Below the pieces are notes generated by a model. It was given only the letters and a program-made list of their open reading frames with translations, had not been told where the DNA came from and searched no databases. Below are positions 22,235 to 34,799 of a stretch of 64,000 nt of DNA, in pieces. This DNA is from Diphasiastrum complanatum. Lineage: Eukaryota > Streptophyta > Lycopodiopsida > Lycopodiales > Lycopodiaceae. Every line of letters begins with the position of its first letter. The stretch's first letter is position 1. The DNA lies in NCBI GenBank assembly GCA_029204225.1, contig CM055092.1, positions 12,261,736 to 12,325,735 on the forward strand, given 5' to 3'. A program made the translations under genes and the position numbers.

Positions 22235-22354
22235 CACCCTCCTGTGCACTCCTTGCACCATGTCAGGGAGTGCATCAAGGGCTGAGAATCAAGGAATGCT
22301 TTTTCCTTGATTCTCAGCCCTTGATGCACTCTCGCGCAAGGAGTGCACAGGGTG
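22235..22354. ncRNA. Strong imperfect hairpin, candidate MIRNA-like precursor or foldback element
   Basis: Bases 22269-22296 pair perfectly with 22303-22330 (28 bp, 6-nt loop). After an asymmetric interior loop, 22241-22256 pairs perfectly with 22336-22351 (16 bp). The total is about 44 bp in a 120-nt foldback. The arm GCATCAAGGGCTGAGAATC is not a miRNA I recognise. It lies about 450 bp beyond the proposed NRAMP promoter. Either strand could be transcribed; a small MITE relic is the main alternative. Confidence 0.45.
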
Positions 22355-22399
22355 CTGAAAATAAGTGAAGGCATCAGAAGGAGGCTGGTAGATGACATT

Positions 22400-23282
22400 A
22401 TGCATTACTACTTTCATTGCGTAATGAGTACATTGGCCTTTTTTTTTTTTTTTTAATAACCATTATGAAACAAAATCTTCATCTAAACAATAGAATCCGT
22501 CTCAAAAAAATTGAATCATCTTACTCTTTTTACTCTGCACATTATGCTTTTTCTAAGGAGTCTGGAAAATGGGCAAGAAAAGCGACTGAGGAGAGGAATA
22601 TCCTATTTACATAGGTTTATATTGAATGCTAAGAAAACAGTGTGCTCCACATGTACTTTTTTTCTAATCTTGACTACTATACTGCATTATGGGTTTTAAT
22701 TACAAGGCAATAGTCTTCGTTTTGTCCATTGATTAAGAATTTTTTTTACAAATATACAACAACACATAACATGCTCCAAGTGAGAAAAATATGTCAGCCT
22801 CATTATAAAGAAGCGAGGGGAATATGTGAAAAAAAAATGTCTTGCAACAATTTTTGTTCTGAGAAGAGGCAAAGGCCAAACTTCCTAATACAAGCTTGCA
22901 CTAGAACCTTGATCTTAATGGATGCCATAAGGTGTTCTTGTACAATCAACTCGAACTACCTTGAACAATATTAGGTACAAATTCAATGATTAGAAGACAA
23001 TCAACCGCCAAAACTATCAGAGGGCCTAGTTTCTTTCTAGATGTGAGGATGCTTTGAGATTTATAATTTAATATTGCGTCATAGAAGGCTTGTCATAAAC
23101 CTTCATCCATCATATGTAATAGCATGGGTCTGAAGTGTTGATCGTAGCCTAGTTGTAGGAGGAGATGCGACTTTGGTGGCTAGAGTCGTTATGGTGTTGG
23201 AGAGTAGGTGTAGGCTAGAGAAGAAAGGAATTTGATAGGGTAGGGGGAGGTGTGAGGTGTCAAATGATAAATTGAGGATAAG
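22400..23282. other. AT-rich intergenic sequence
   Basis: A T14-T16 run near 22440 and short chance ORFs only. No gene or element end seen. Confidence 0.3.
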
Positions 23283-23287
23283 ATAGG

Positions 23288-24224
23288 TGTTGCGTCGGCG
23301 CCTCAAAGGGCACTAGGACTTGAGCAGTTTTCCCAAGACACTCTCAAGTCTGACATTCATCCCATCATGAACTCACTGAAAAGCCAACTTAGAAAACACA
23401 GCATGCCTAACCATTCAGACTTAGGAAAACTAGAATCCCAACCAACTCAAAAGCCGACTCAGAATCCGTCCCCAAAAGGTAACCAAAGGTAAACACAATT
23501 CACTCATGAAATCTCAAGGCATAGTGGTCGCCAAACTAACCAAATGGCATAGTGGTGGGCCACAAGTCGGTGACATGGACCCTTAGGTGCTAGTGACGCA
23601 AAAAAGTTGTGGCAAGGGTCCTTCCACTTGGATCAGTCCCGACGGCGAAACCGAAATGGTAATCACCCCCAAGAATCAACTTTATTAAATTTGGAAGATG
23701 TTACATTCATACATAGACTGACTGGGTCTCGGGGCCACCAACACATGCTGGGCATTGTGTCTGGCTCGCATTGGTAGAGAGAGCTGAGACCTGGCGACTG
23801 GATTCCTAGCGTTGGTTGAGCTACCCACGTTTCTGTCTATCGGACTCCCCCTATAGTTCTGGTGTGATTCGGCACGCCTCCTCTGTCCTAGAATATTGTG
23901 CTTTCTGGTAAAACGTGCTTTTCTGGACTTAGTTTTTATTTTGCTGATTAAGACTGGCAAAATCAGTCTAGCTCTCGGATATGGGTCCCCAGAGCTGTCT
24001 CGACGGGTAGAATCAACTTGGCTCTTGGACATGGGTCCTAGGAGCTGACTAGGCCGTGGCTCGAGCTCCAGAGCTAGCTCATGACTTGTGACTACTTGGC
24101 TGGCTCACCATAGGTCAAAGGCTCAGTCCTTGACTTTCTAACTTGCTATGGGACTTTAGGGAGTGTCACCCCTTAGAGTCTTCTTACAAGGTGCACTGGG
24201 TGCACCCGAGTCAGCTTTACAACA
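23288..24224 (-). repeat. Solo LTR of Gypsy family G-A
   Basis: A 937-bp LTR whose plus-strand ends are TGTTGCGTCGGCGCC and CAGCTTTACAACA. It is flanked by a 5-bp target duplication ATAGG (23283-23287 and 24225-24229). No internal sequence is attached, so the element was removed by LTR-LTR recombination. It is colinear with, but visibly more diverged from, the LTRs at 30158-31077 and 40243-41150. Confidence 0.85.
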
Positions 24225-24229
24225 ATAGG

Positions 24230-27200
24230 CCAAGTTGGGAATAATTGAGTTGTCAAAAAAGGTGGCGCATGCTTTAGTGATGGCACAAGTGAGTACGTGC
24301 ATGGAGACATTTATGAAATGGATTAATTATGCTCCCATATAGCCTACTATAGAAATGAATTGGAAAAAATTTAGTTGTCGTCTACATTTGCCCCATTGAT
24401 ACATGGTACAAAGACTTGCATATTGTTTTTGGTGCAAAAAGGGCCTTGTTACCTGATGTATCAAGTCTCAAAGGATGTACCAAGGCTCAACGGATGCAAT
24501 ACGAGATTACAAGTAACTTTCTTTATGCCATTGTGAGCACCAAGCAACATAACTTGCTTTTAGCTTCAAAAGAAAATAAGGAAAATAATAATAATACCAT
24601 GTGTTACTTACTACACACTAAATTCAAACAAGTTGCAAGCATAACTTGCTTATGGGGTCAAAAAAAATCAAAAAAAGATCATGTGTTACTACACATTGAA
24701 ATAGACATAGGAATTTGAAAAAATTGAGAAATAAGATTGTTAGCATAAATAGAATTCTTCATTTTGTTTTTGATATTGTGAATTATGACCATGTCCTAGT
24801 TGCATGGTTTTAAGTTTCTACATTGGCCACACTTGGCCAAAACTTTTTTTTATTTGATGTAACTTTTTCCTTTCCACTATACCTTTTTCAAGAAGGGCAA
24901 AAGGTAAAATTTAGATAGGTATGAATTTGAGCTGGAATATGAACCTCTAGTATGAGTATGAAAGGCAATGTTCTTATCCAAATAGTCAACATTATCCAAG
25001 AAATTGGACATCCATCAAGTTTTTTTTGACTCAAACATCTCTTGCATTAAGTATATTTCAGTATAGGACCACTATGAGGTGACTCAAACCTAGCCTTGTT
25101 ATATATGGGCACTTTTTTCATATTTTTATATTAATATAGCTCTAGTTTTAGATGTTAGTTTGATGAATTTTATTTTGATTGAACAACCTAACTAGGACAT
25201 CACTAATTAGCATATACAATAATTTACACATAGGTGTCCAGGGCTAGTACAATGGCCTCATGAATGTTAGATAGAGAGCCTAGCTGGCCTCTAACACGAG
25301 AGGCAACAAGCTTGAAAGGTGGTCTTTAAACAACATACAAGCATCAACATCATTGAAGGACAATCTTCAAAATTTCATTTGCGCCCAAAAAAAAGAGAAA
25401 GGCCTTCAAATGTAGTCCAAACTCATTTGCTCATGCGAATGTGGGTGACGAAAACTCACAACCCAAGCTCTATAACACGCTACAAATCTTTGGATTGTTT
25501 GGCGTTTATTAAGAGCTTAACGTAATGAATTGTGACAATTAAAGCCCACTAGAAAAACCATGCCCTTGCATCGGAGGTAGGTGAAAACTATTTTAGGGAG
25601 CATATTATGTTAGTTAAATTGATCAAACCAACAATAAAAACTCATAATGTAGACTTGAATACGTATTTCTATGAGTAAAATGAGTAATATCGGACAATTT
25701 ATTATCATTAAAGTTTATTTCATGAAAATGTATGCCTATTAATTAAAATGTTTGATTCCAATCCAATCCTTTTTGTTGGCTTTGTAGGTTCTATAAGTCT
25801 CCAAAATATGCCATAAGTTCTAAATTCCAACTTATTACCAAATGTGAAGCTTCATCTCAATAATTGTTGTGGGGCCTCTTAAGTGTATCTCTCAATTGGA
25901 TGGCGACTTCTTTTTACTTCAAGGAACAAAGTTGGAGGTCTATTTTCCTTGATATACATGTACATGTTGTGCATTTGAAACTAGTGTAGCCAATTCCCTA
26001 GCAAAACAAGTGCTTCATGGAAATCCACCAAGGCTCTCTACCTTTGGAAACATATTGTTGAGAAAACTTTGTAGGGTCTTTAGCCGCAATCTTGCTCAGT
26101 TATGTGCATGTCTCAAGCCTGTGGACGAGTTGAGATCATTGTCTGGTGGAGACCTATACTACACACAAGATAACTTTATACACTTTTGACATGTGCAAGT
26201 TTGATGCAAAAGGTCACACTCTTGATAGACCTGTTTTGCGCCTTACTGTTGCTGAAACTTCAACATTCTATTACTAACTCTGAATGATGATTTCCAGTAG
26301 GGTTTGTAATTAGGGCTACGTATGGTCAAGCCACTTCCGAAGCTCAATTTATACCCAATACCATTGCGTCTTTCGAAGTTTTGCCCTACATACTATGTTA
26401 GGTTTCATAAACTCCATATGTGGTTACATAGCACAATATAGCGTAACTGAATCAAGATAATTATATTACTTGCCTACATATAACTGATAGGCTAATGGTA
26501 AGGGTTATGTATATGTTGGTTCATTGTTCGAAGTCATCTTCGTGCAATACTATAGCCATTAACCTATTATTCAGACTTGCAATACCTAGTATACACGGGT
26601 GTGCTGCATACTACTCTAAATAAACGTGTATGACTACTTCTCAAGATGAATTTTCTAATTCAGATATTACACTAAACACGTTCTTTTTAACATTTAAGCA
26701 ATTGTAACTATTTGCTTGAGAACATTTTGATATGGAAACTTTTTACACTTCCTTATCGTTTACTTCTTTTAGGGTTTTACACCGAAACACTTTTTCTTAG
26801 AGCGTTAGGGGTAATATTGTTACTATTAAACCATTATGCTATGATGATTCTCACATGAAAAAATCAAAGGATTTAGGTTTTCCAAATGTATTACATTTTG
26901 TTAAGATAAGAGACAATGACAGAAGGAAAACTCTAAACATTTGTCTATCATAGAAAAAACATATTTTGATAAGACTATAGCTTGCTCTATAAAGTCCATA
27001 GTTTGATTGAGGGCAGGCTAGGTGGACAGGTCTACAAAGCATGGATATGCTCGAAGTATTCTATATAACTGGGCTTGAGTGGGCCCTACGTGACGTGGGT
27101 CCCATGCCACCTTATCTACCACATGGTAACAATTCAAGCTAAGTCTAAAAAAGGGTAGACCCATTTTTTCTCCTCGGATGAATGGGAGGACTCCGTTTTA

Positions 27201-28600
27201 AATTTGGGCCTTGCCAGACAATGTATTCTGAAACCACCCTTAGTTTGATCTAGAGGCACCATAAGTGGAGAGTGCCCAAAATACTCTCATCTCATTTGTT
27301 GAAGTCACTTAGAGATCTCCTCCACACAAGGTGGGACTTACATCCTATGTGGCATGAATGTATGCCACAATGTGTTCAGCTCACTTCTTGAGGTAGGTCC
27401 AGAAGTCTCGAGACATGTGCACTTACTCTCGATAAGTGAGGAGACCATGGTTCTAATTTCAATGTTAAAAATCCAAATTTAGGCCACTTCTAGCAAGAAA
27501 CCCCATGCTTCAATTAGGTGGAGTAGCTGATTCCATTCTTGGATATACACTTATGTGCCTCACATATAAATCCCACCTTAGAGTGATATCTCTCTAGATT
27601 TCACAAACCAATACTTGATGTGGTGAATATGTAATGTGATAACTATGCCTCCTTGGCATTTTGAAAAGCAAGGCATGGCCAAAAAAAAATGGTGGGTTCA
27701 AGGAATTTTACGAAGATGAAATAACTCTGACAATGTGCTTGTCCACCGAGGCTTGAATTCTTGCATGTGTGTGAGGACATATTAGGCGTCTATCAAACTT
27801 AATGGCTTTTGTGCCCTTTCGAGAGTTGTTGAAAGGGATCTTGTGGCTTGTTATAAAAAAATAGTAAAAAAGGGCCTCCTCTCGTGCACAAATGTGAGTG
27901 AGTGAGTATGTGTGTGTGTGCGCGCGTGGGGCCGCCTAAGTTCTAAATGAGATTGAGGACCATTATTCATCATTCTAGCCTTTTGCTAGGTCACCCATAA
28001 ACATAAATGCCAGGTGCCCATAAGGCTAGGGTTAGCAAGGGAGATTGTTAGTGATGCTCTCTCAATTAACAACCTGGCCGTTGGATAGTGCTCTCTCTCG
28101 TTTAACTCGAGCCATTGGATGGGCATCATTGATTATCTCACATTAAATCCTGCCGTCCCATGGGCACTCTACATTGAAAACCTGTGCTTACTTGATCCAA
28201 AGGAATGCATTCTTCTAGGACCAAGGCTAGGTTGAAATTATTGACTTACAAAAACTACATTAACATAATTAACATCTGGTAAGCAAAAGTCTTAATAGAA
28301 AAATAAATCAACAATTAGTTGATTAATTAATCCTAATGATTAATGTGACCTTAGGATTAATTAATCATGGATGGGTCATGATAATATGGGCATGAAGCAT
28401 GAAGGTTCAAAGCAAAGGGACACGTGGCAATAGTAGATGCATGTGGGGTATGGTACATCATATACATGCCATGCCATCCAAAGAAAATATTTTTAACTTA
28501 GTCCATCATAAACCAGCTTAAGCCAAAGCTCATAACAGCCGTCCAGATTTTGATCCAACGGCCTTAATCGGCCATGCTCCCGCAGCGTGCCATAGAGTGG
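24230..28600. other. Long intergenic stretch without a supported gene
   Basis: No coding domain or element with clear ends was found. Possible tRNA-like fragments (for example 26478-26550) are too degraded to call. A GTGTGTGTGTGCGCGCG patch is at 27909-27925. A perfect 16-bp inverted repeat GATTAATTAATCCTAA is at 28321-28336 / 28351-28366. Confidence 0.35.
28321..28366. repeat. Short perfect inverted repeat (16-bp arms, 14-nt loop)
   Basis: GATTAATTAATCCTAA at 28321-28336 is the exact inverse complement of 28351-28366. AT-rich and with no gene close by, so a regulatory role cannot be argued. Confidence 0.7.
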
Positions 28601-29798
28601 CATGCGGAGAGAAGCTCAATGCCCAGCACACGCCTTCTCCTCTTCGGGTAAGTGCAAGGATTGAGCGAGATCAGAGGCGATGGAGTAGTGCCCTGGCCCA
28701 TCCGCCCCTAGAGGAGATGGCTTCCCACACATGGTTGCTGCAAGCAGAAGTGTGATCCCCAGATTCCAGTGAGAGATTCCAGAAAACGATGGGGCCAAAA
28801 TGGTGGGTCCGAGCCTTGGCTACAGCTTCAGCTTAACCGATGACAACCCAATAATGCTGGTGCTACAGCCATAGCTTCACCGATCGCAGCCCATAAATCT
28901 GAGTTCTTCATGCACATTTCTGGTTTCTGTGTATCTTGAAGTAGAAACTTATTTAACTTCATTGTTCCAAGAATTGTTATGTGATTATTTGTACTGTGCT
29001 TGAGATTAGAGGCAGCTATGAGACTCATTTTGCTCCAGGTGCGTAAGCAGGCGCAGTGTTTTTTAGTTACTTTTCATCCAACTAATGACAAAGATTCTAA
29101 GAGCTTCTTCCTATATAAGCTTCAATCCTGTTTTGGGTCTTTTGAGGCGTTATTATACGTGGAGCTTTTACAGTTTTCAGTAGTTTTTTCATGATGCACT
29201 CACTGCGTTCTTGCTTACCAGTGGGTTCTGCCATAAGCAAATCCACCTCCGCACAATTCCTGAATGTCAGCCATGCCACTGCTTTACGAAAAATGCTAAC
29301 TAGCCCGAACATGTAAATTACCGTCTTTACGCCTTCTCTTTAGCAAATGATCCTTGACTATTTTTCAAGGCCTGGTCATATTTTTTATCTTGTACTATTA
29401 CTAAGTAGTATTCTTCTCAAAATCGTCTCAGAAGCAATTTTTTATGTCTCCTCCCATTTTTTCCCTTGACCGGCTAGTGCAAGGCTATTGACATCTCAGA
29501 TTCTCCTCTGGGAACAAAGGCCCCGTCCTGTTGTTGTTCATATCACAGACAGTGGTGTCTTATTACCAACTTGTGGGTCCTCAGTACTCTCTTCTCCTTC
29601 ACATGTTATCCAATCTACGACTGTATATGCACCTTACATTTCACTACTCCTTCAGATGTGCAGATGAGATATATCATAGATTTTTGGGCTCCCCCAACAT
29701 GGCCAGGAGAATCTTTCGGCAACACTGTTGTTTTCACGCAGCTCATTTCCACTAAAGATCAAAGCTCTGTTGGAAAATCCTTGAACAACAATCACTCC
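28601..29798. other. Intergenic sequence with short unsupported ORFs
   Basis: Several 60-80 codon openings exist on both strands (for example 28616-28798 and 29097-29312), but none shows a domain, codon bias or splice context I can defend. Confidence 0.3.
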
Positions 29799-29814
29799 AT
29801 AGATGGGAACTAAA

Positions 29815-29895
29815 GGGAGTTGGCTCAATTGGTTAGCATGACATCCAAAGTTTCTTTGGTCTCAAGTTCGAGCCTTCCCTTGGAAACCAAGAAGC
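29815..29895 (+). mobile_element. Short tRNA-derived retroposon (SINE-like), copy 2
   Basis: An 81-bp unit, same family as 8717-8801. It has an A box TGGCTCAATTGG (29821-29832), a B box AGTTCGAGCC (29865-29874) and a terminal hairpin CTTGG-AAA-CCAAG, then GAAGC with no poly(A). It is flanked by a perfect 16-bp direct repeat ATAGATGGGAACTAAA (29799-29814 and 29896-29911). Two independent insertions with the same ends and no tail define a mobile unit of only 81-85 bp. Confidence 0.75.
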
Positions 29896-30157
29896 ATAGA
29901 TGGGAACTAAAAAAGTCAGTAAAAATCTGGCCAGTCCTTTTGTACACAGCATATTTTGTTCATTATCTTTCCAATGTAACTTTTTCCTAGAAAAGATTCT
30001 TACCACTCATGCATGCCTCTTGAGCCCTAGTTTAAGCTATGAACTAGGTAGCTGGTGTGAGCAGGCCCGCTACCGTGTGTAACATGCAGTTTTCACGCAC
30101 CGAGCCGCCTTGCGGCGAGGTGTGCTGAAGGCTGCTTGCTACAGCCTGCTACAGGGT

Positions 30158-31077
30158 TGTTGCGCCGGCGCCTTAAAGGGCGCTGGGACTTGAGCGGTTT
30201 CCCCAACACGCGCTTAAGTCTAACATTCATCCATCATGCACTTACGTAAAAGCCAACTCAGAAACGTAACAAGCTTAACCATTCAGACTTAAGAAAACTG
30301 GAATCCCAACCAACCCGAAAGCCAACTCAGAATCCGTCCCCAAAAGGTAACCCAAAGGCAAAGACAAGCCACACATGAAACCCAAGGCATAGTGGTCGCC
30401 AAACTGACCAATTGGCATAAGCGGCAAGCCCCATGTCGATGACAGGGACCCTTAGGCGCCAGCGACGCAAAAAGGTTGTAGTAAGGGTCCTTCCACTTGG
30501 ACCAGTCCCGGAGGCGAAACCGAAATGGTAATCATCCCCAAGGATCAACTTTATTAGATTTGGAAGAGGTTACATTCATACATAGACTGATCGGTCTCGG
30601 GGCCACCAACACGTGCTGGGCATTGTGCCTGGCTCGTGTTGGTAGAGGGAGCTGAGACCTGGCGACTGGATTCCTGGCGCTGGTTGAGCTGCCCAAGTTT
30701 CTGTCTGCCGGACTCCCCCTATAGTTCTGCTGTGATTCGGCGCACCCCCTCTGTTCTGAAACATAGTGCTTTCTGGTAAAGCACGCTTTTTGGGACTTAG
30801 TTTTTATTTTGCTGATTAAGCCTGGCAAGCCTGGCAGAATCAGTCTGGCTCTTGGACATGGGTCCCGGGAGCCGTTCCGGTGGCAGAATCAACTTGCTTC
30901 CTGACTAGGCCATGACTCGAGCTCCAGAGCTAGCTCATGACTTGTGACTACTTGACTGGCTCACCACAGGTCGGAGGCTCAGTCCTTGACGTTCTAACTT
31001 GCTCTGGGACCTTAGGGAGTGTCACCCCTTAGAGTCTTACAGGGCACGCTGGGTGCACCTGAGTCAGCTTTACAACA
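30158..31077 (-). repeat. Gypsy G-A 3' LTR
   Basis: A 920-bp LTR with plus-strand ends TGTTGCGCCGGCGCC and GCTTTACAACA. On its right, 31078-31090 is the complement of a polypurine tract (CGAGGGGAGGA on the coding strand), which marks it as the 3' LTR of a minus-strand element. An AATAAAG polyadenylation-type motif lies on the minus strand near 30550. The base pattern AGGGT precedes it (30153-30157), but no matching duplication is found at the other end. Confidence 0.9.
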
Positions 31078-31318
31078 TCCTCCCCTCGTTTGAAAAAGCT
31101 GATGTCCTCATCAGGGCCAAACTAGACCTAGGACGTATGGCACGGGCTTAATTCACCGGCCTTAACAACTTTGAATTACAAAATACATTGGCAGTAGCAC
31201 AGGAAAAGTGTAGATAAAGTTCACTTACGTAATACCTGTGTAAAGCTGCAAGTGATTTATTGGCAAACTTAAGAAAAATACCGGAAAGTTCCTTGAACTT
31301 CAGAATGGCCATGAATGT

Positions 31319-31855
31319 TTATGTAGGAGGCATGCCGCCAGGTAGTGCTTTGTGTGCCGATCTGGGAAAACGGCTATTGCGTTGGTTCTTCTGCAGATAA
31401 TCTGCTAGTACTTCAGGGGCTCCCTCCTTAAGTTTTTCTTCGTACTCCCAAGAAGCCTCAATAAGTGGAGCTCGTAGCCACTTCACTAGATATTCACGTT
31501 GAACGCCAGTTCGCTTTCTCTGTGTCAATATTTGTTCTGGTACAAGCTGCCTCTTCGTATCATCAAGTGTTGTTGGTGGGTGACGGAGTTCGTGTTGCCG
31601 ATCAAATCGCTCATCTGGTTTGTACCGTTTGAGTAATGAGATATGAAACACATTGTGTATATCCAAGCCGGATGGCAGCGCTAATCGGTAAGCCACTGGG
31701 TTGATCTTCTTGGTGACATAATATGGTCCCGCATAAGGTCGAGCGAACTTATGAGAAAAACCTTTTGGTAACGCAATGTTCTTTGTGTTTAGCCATACTT
31801 GATCAACTTCCTCAAATTCCAGTTCTCGTCGATGTGGGTTTACGTCAGCTGCCAT
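31319..31855 (-). pseudogene. Integrase C-terminus with chromodomain
   Basis: A GPY/F-like region (KFARPYAGPYYVTKKINPVAY, then HNVFHISLLKRY) is followed by the chromodomain RTGVQREYLVKWLRAPLIEA and SWEYEEKL. Chromodomains define chromoviruses and are thought to guide integration to marked chromatin. Confidence 0.88.
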
Positions 31856-31864
31856 ACTCCTTTG

Positions 31865-33124
31865 TCACTGCTCTAAAAATGTCTTCACCTCTGTCAGCTT
31901 TGTGTGCCACTCATTGATGAATTCCTCTACAGTGGGTACTGGTGTTTCTTGCACGCCTGTAAGAAAAGAGCTTGGAACAATCGGTAGCCGACCATTGCTT
32001 ATCTCGAAGGGTGCCCTTCTAGTAGATCTGTTCACTTGGTTGTTATGTGCAAACTCGAGAATATCCAAGTAGTTGACCCAATCGGATTGGTCCCAAGCGA
32101 CATAATTTCGTAAATATTGTTCAATCTGTCGATTGACTCGTTCCGTTTGCCCATCTGTCTGAGGGTGATATGCAGTATTGAAATTTAGTCCGGTTCCCAC
32201 GAGGCGAAATAGACAAGTCCAAAACTTTCCGACGAACTTGGTGTCTCGGTCAGAAATAATCGTTCTAGGCAGGCCGTGGTATTTGAAAACACATTTGAAA
32301 AATAACCTTGCCACTTCTTCAGCTGTCACTGAACTTTTAGTTGGTACTAGATGAACTTGCTTTGAAAACCGGCCAACCACCACATAAATTGAGTCGAAGC
32401 CTTGGCACCGTGGTAGTTGAACAATAAAATCCATGCTCACCGAATCCCATGGATATGCTGGTACCGGTAATGGTTGGAGTAGTCCAGCCGGAGCTAGCGG
32501 TTCCACCTTCACTTGTTGACATGTCGGGCATGTTTGCACATAGGATTCAACGTCTGCCCACATACTTGGCCAATAGAAGCCTCTTTTGAGAAGTTCATAC
32601 ATGCGATTCACCCCTGGATGCCCGGCGGCTAGTACGTCATGATGTTCTCGCAAGACTTTCTTCCTCAGGTTGATGTTGTCTGGGACATATACTCTGCGTT
32701 GTTTATAAACAACCATTTGATCTTTCCAAGTGAAATGTTTATGAGGCTTTCCCAGCTGAAATTCGATCATTAAGTCCTTCGCCAACGCATCTACACCATA
32801 ATTCTCCCTAATTTCTTGGAGTAGGCCAGTCACCTGAGTTGTCACTGTTGCCATCAAGTGTTCCTGTCTACTTAGTGCGTCCGCTACCACATTGTTCTTT
32901 CCCGCCGTGTGTAAAATGTCTATATTGAATTTTGAGAGAAAGTTTTGCCATCGCATTTGCTTTGGCGTGAGCATACCTTGGGATGAGAAGTACTTGAGTG
33001 ATACATTATCAGTGAACGCCTTAAAGGGTTTTCCTGCCACATAATGTCTCCAATGCTCCACTGCTTGAACTACTGCGACCATTTCTTTTTCATGAGTTGG
33101 CCATCGTCGCTCTACGTCACTCAA
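31865..33124 (-). pseudogene. Gypsy RNase H end and integrase
   Basis: 419 codons: RNase H C-terminus (EKEMVAVVQAVEHWRHY, NVVADALSRQ), integrase zinc finger HHCC (GHPGVNRMYELLKRGFYW...CPTCQQVK), and the rve core with all three acidic residues in SMDFIVQLP, IISDRDTKFVG and YHPQTDGQTERVNR. This is the longest intact reading frame of the window. A TGA close to its end separates it from the chromodomain part. Confidence 0.92.
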
Positions 33125-33554
33125 TTTCTTTGAAAAATATGCAACAAGGTTTTCTGTCTTGCATCAGCACGGCCCCAATAGCAAAGTTCGACGCATCTGT
33201 ATGTATTTCAAAAGGTTTGCTAAAGTCCGGTAAGGCAAGGATGGGTTCTTGAGTGATCCGTCGTTTTAGTTCTTGGAACGCTGCTTCACATTCCGGTGTC
33301 CATGTCATCTTCATATGAGTCTTGGTCTGCTCCAACAGTGGTGCCACAATTTTGCTAAATGCCTCAATGAATCTCATGTAAAAGTTACATAAGCCCACAA
33401 AGGATTTGATGCCATGAACAGTTTTAGGTGCTAGCCAATCCAAGATAGCCTTGATCTTCTTAGGATCCATTCGAATCCATCCGTGGCCTATAACATGTCC
33501 AAGGAAGTCAACTTCCTCCACCACAAACTCACATTTCTCTCTTTTTGCGAACAA
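33117..33554 (-). pseudogene. Gypsy RT thumb/connection and RNase H start
   Basis: Reads [17 protein letters not shown], then FVGLCNFYMRFI and the RNase H start FEIHTDASNFAIGAVLMQ with its first catalytic Asp. A frameshift near 33125 breaks the link with the block at 31865-33124. Confidence 0.88.
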
Positions 33555-34237
33555 TAGTTCCTCCTCAGTCGTTGGAGAACTGTCCTTAAATGTTGAATGT
33601 GATCTTTAAGGTTCCGGCTAAATACTAATATGTCATCAATGTACACAATGACAAATTCATCCAGGCAGTCTTGAAATATATTGTTCATCAACGTGCAAAA
33701 AGTGGCTGGTGCGTTTGTTAGACCGAATGGCATCACCAGGAACTCGTGACTCCCGTACTGCGTTCGAAACGCCGTTTTGTGCTCATCACCTTTAGCTATT
33801 TGAATTTGATGATATCCAGATCTGAGATCTATTCGGCTAAAGTATTTGGCATGTTTGAGTTGGTCGAATAGGTCATCAATTCTAGGCATGGGGTACTTGT
33901 TCTTGATGGTACTCTTGTTAAGCATGCGATAATCCACACACATTCGAAGAGTTTTGTCCGCCTTTTCCACGAACAACATTGGGGCTCCAAAAGGTGAAGC
34001 GCTATGTCTAATAAAACCTTTGTCTATCAATTCACCAAGTTGTCGTTTCAGTTTCGCCAACTCTTCTTGTGACATTCTGTAGGGTGCTCGTGAAGTTGGC
34101 TCTGTTCCTGGTACCAACTCAATTTTATGGTCCACTGGTCTTCGAGGAGGTAGCTTAGCTGGGAGTTTCTCCGGGAACACATCGCTAAATTCTTCTAACA
34201 GATCTGCCACTTCTTTTGGCAAGTTTTCTTGTCGCAC
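33488..34237 (-). pseudogene. Gypsy reverse transcriptase
   Basis: 250 codons with the conserved run of Gypsy [39 protein letters not shown] (first catalytic Asp), [15 protein letters not shown] and [12 protein letters not shown] (YxDD box). All catalytic residues are present. The frame is lost at the thumb near 33550 and continues in the next block (FAKREKCEF...FLGHVI). Confidence 0.9.
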
Positions 34238-34352
34238 GCTTTTCCCTTTCGGGACTTCTCAACAGATGCAAAAAAAGCACTTTGACCTTTTCCCTTTCGC
34301 CATTCTTTTCATCGCTAATGCTGCAACCAGATTTTGTTCAATATCGGTATCC

Positions 34353-34799
34353 TTAGCATTTCTTCCGGGCAGGGCTTTTGTCACGCAGTTGTCCCTTATA
34401 ATCCAAGAGGACCAAGTTTGAGCTCCTACCCAAAACTACGATACAGTGTTCATTTAACCAAGGGAGGCCCAAAATCACATCGAAGGCATCCATCTCTAAA
34501 ATCACAAAGCTAAGTTTAGTCTTCCATCTTCCAATCTGCACCGGGATGTTCAATGTCGCTTTGTTTGCATCTAGTGCTCCCTTCGCTGTTTCTACCTTGA
34601 GAGTAGATGTAACATTCCTGGTCGGCAAGCTGAATTGTTCCACTACACTCCTTGAGATATAGTTATGTGAAGCTCCGGAGTCGATCATGAAATCTGACTT
34701 CCTCCCCGCGATCTTTCCTGATAAGAATAACAATCTTGAACCAATCTTGGGGGTTGCCCCATGGAAGTTCCTTTCCATACTTGTGCGTCGTCCACTCAT
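34353..34799 (-). pseudogene. Gypsy aspartic protease (retropepsin)
   Basis: 148 codons with the catalytic motif FMIDSGASHNYIS and the later hydrophobic block DVILGLPWL typical of plant Gypsy proteases. The DSG triad is intact. It begins directly after the leader with no gag before it, and ends at a stop before RT. Confidence 0.85.

Larger units (their letters stand above)
31319..34799 (-). pseudogene. Chromovirus (Ty3/Gypsy) pol: protease-RT-RNase H-integrase-chromodomain, frameshifted
   Basis: Five consecutive blocks on the minus strand form one pol order: protease (34799-34353), RT (34237-33488), RT end and RNase H start (33554-33117), RNase H end and integrase (33124-31865), then integrase C-terminus with chromodomain (31855-31319). 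Lesions are few: a stop and gap near 34350-34240, frameshifts near 33550 and 33125, and a single TGA near 31866. The chromodomain places it among plant chromoviruses, which tend to target heterochromatin. No gag is present upstream. Confidence 0.9.

Noticed and set aside
26478-26550. Another tRNA-derived SINE (GGCTAATGGTAAGG ... GTTCGAAGTC)
   Set aside because: Only loose box-like matches, no flanking duplication and no second copy in the window.
28616-28798. Small protein on the minus strand
   Set aside because: 60 codons without domain or promoter context.
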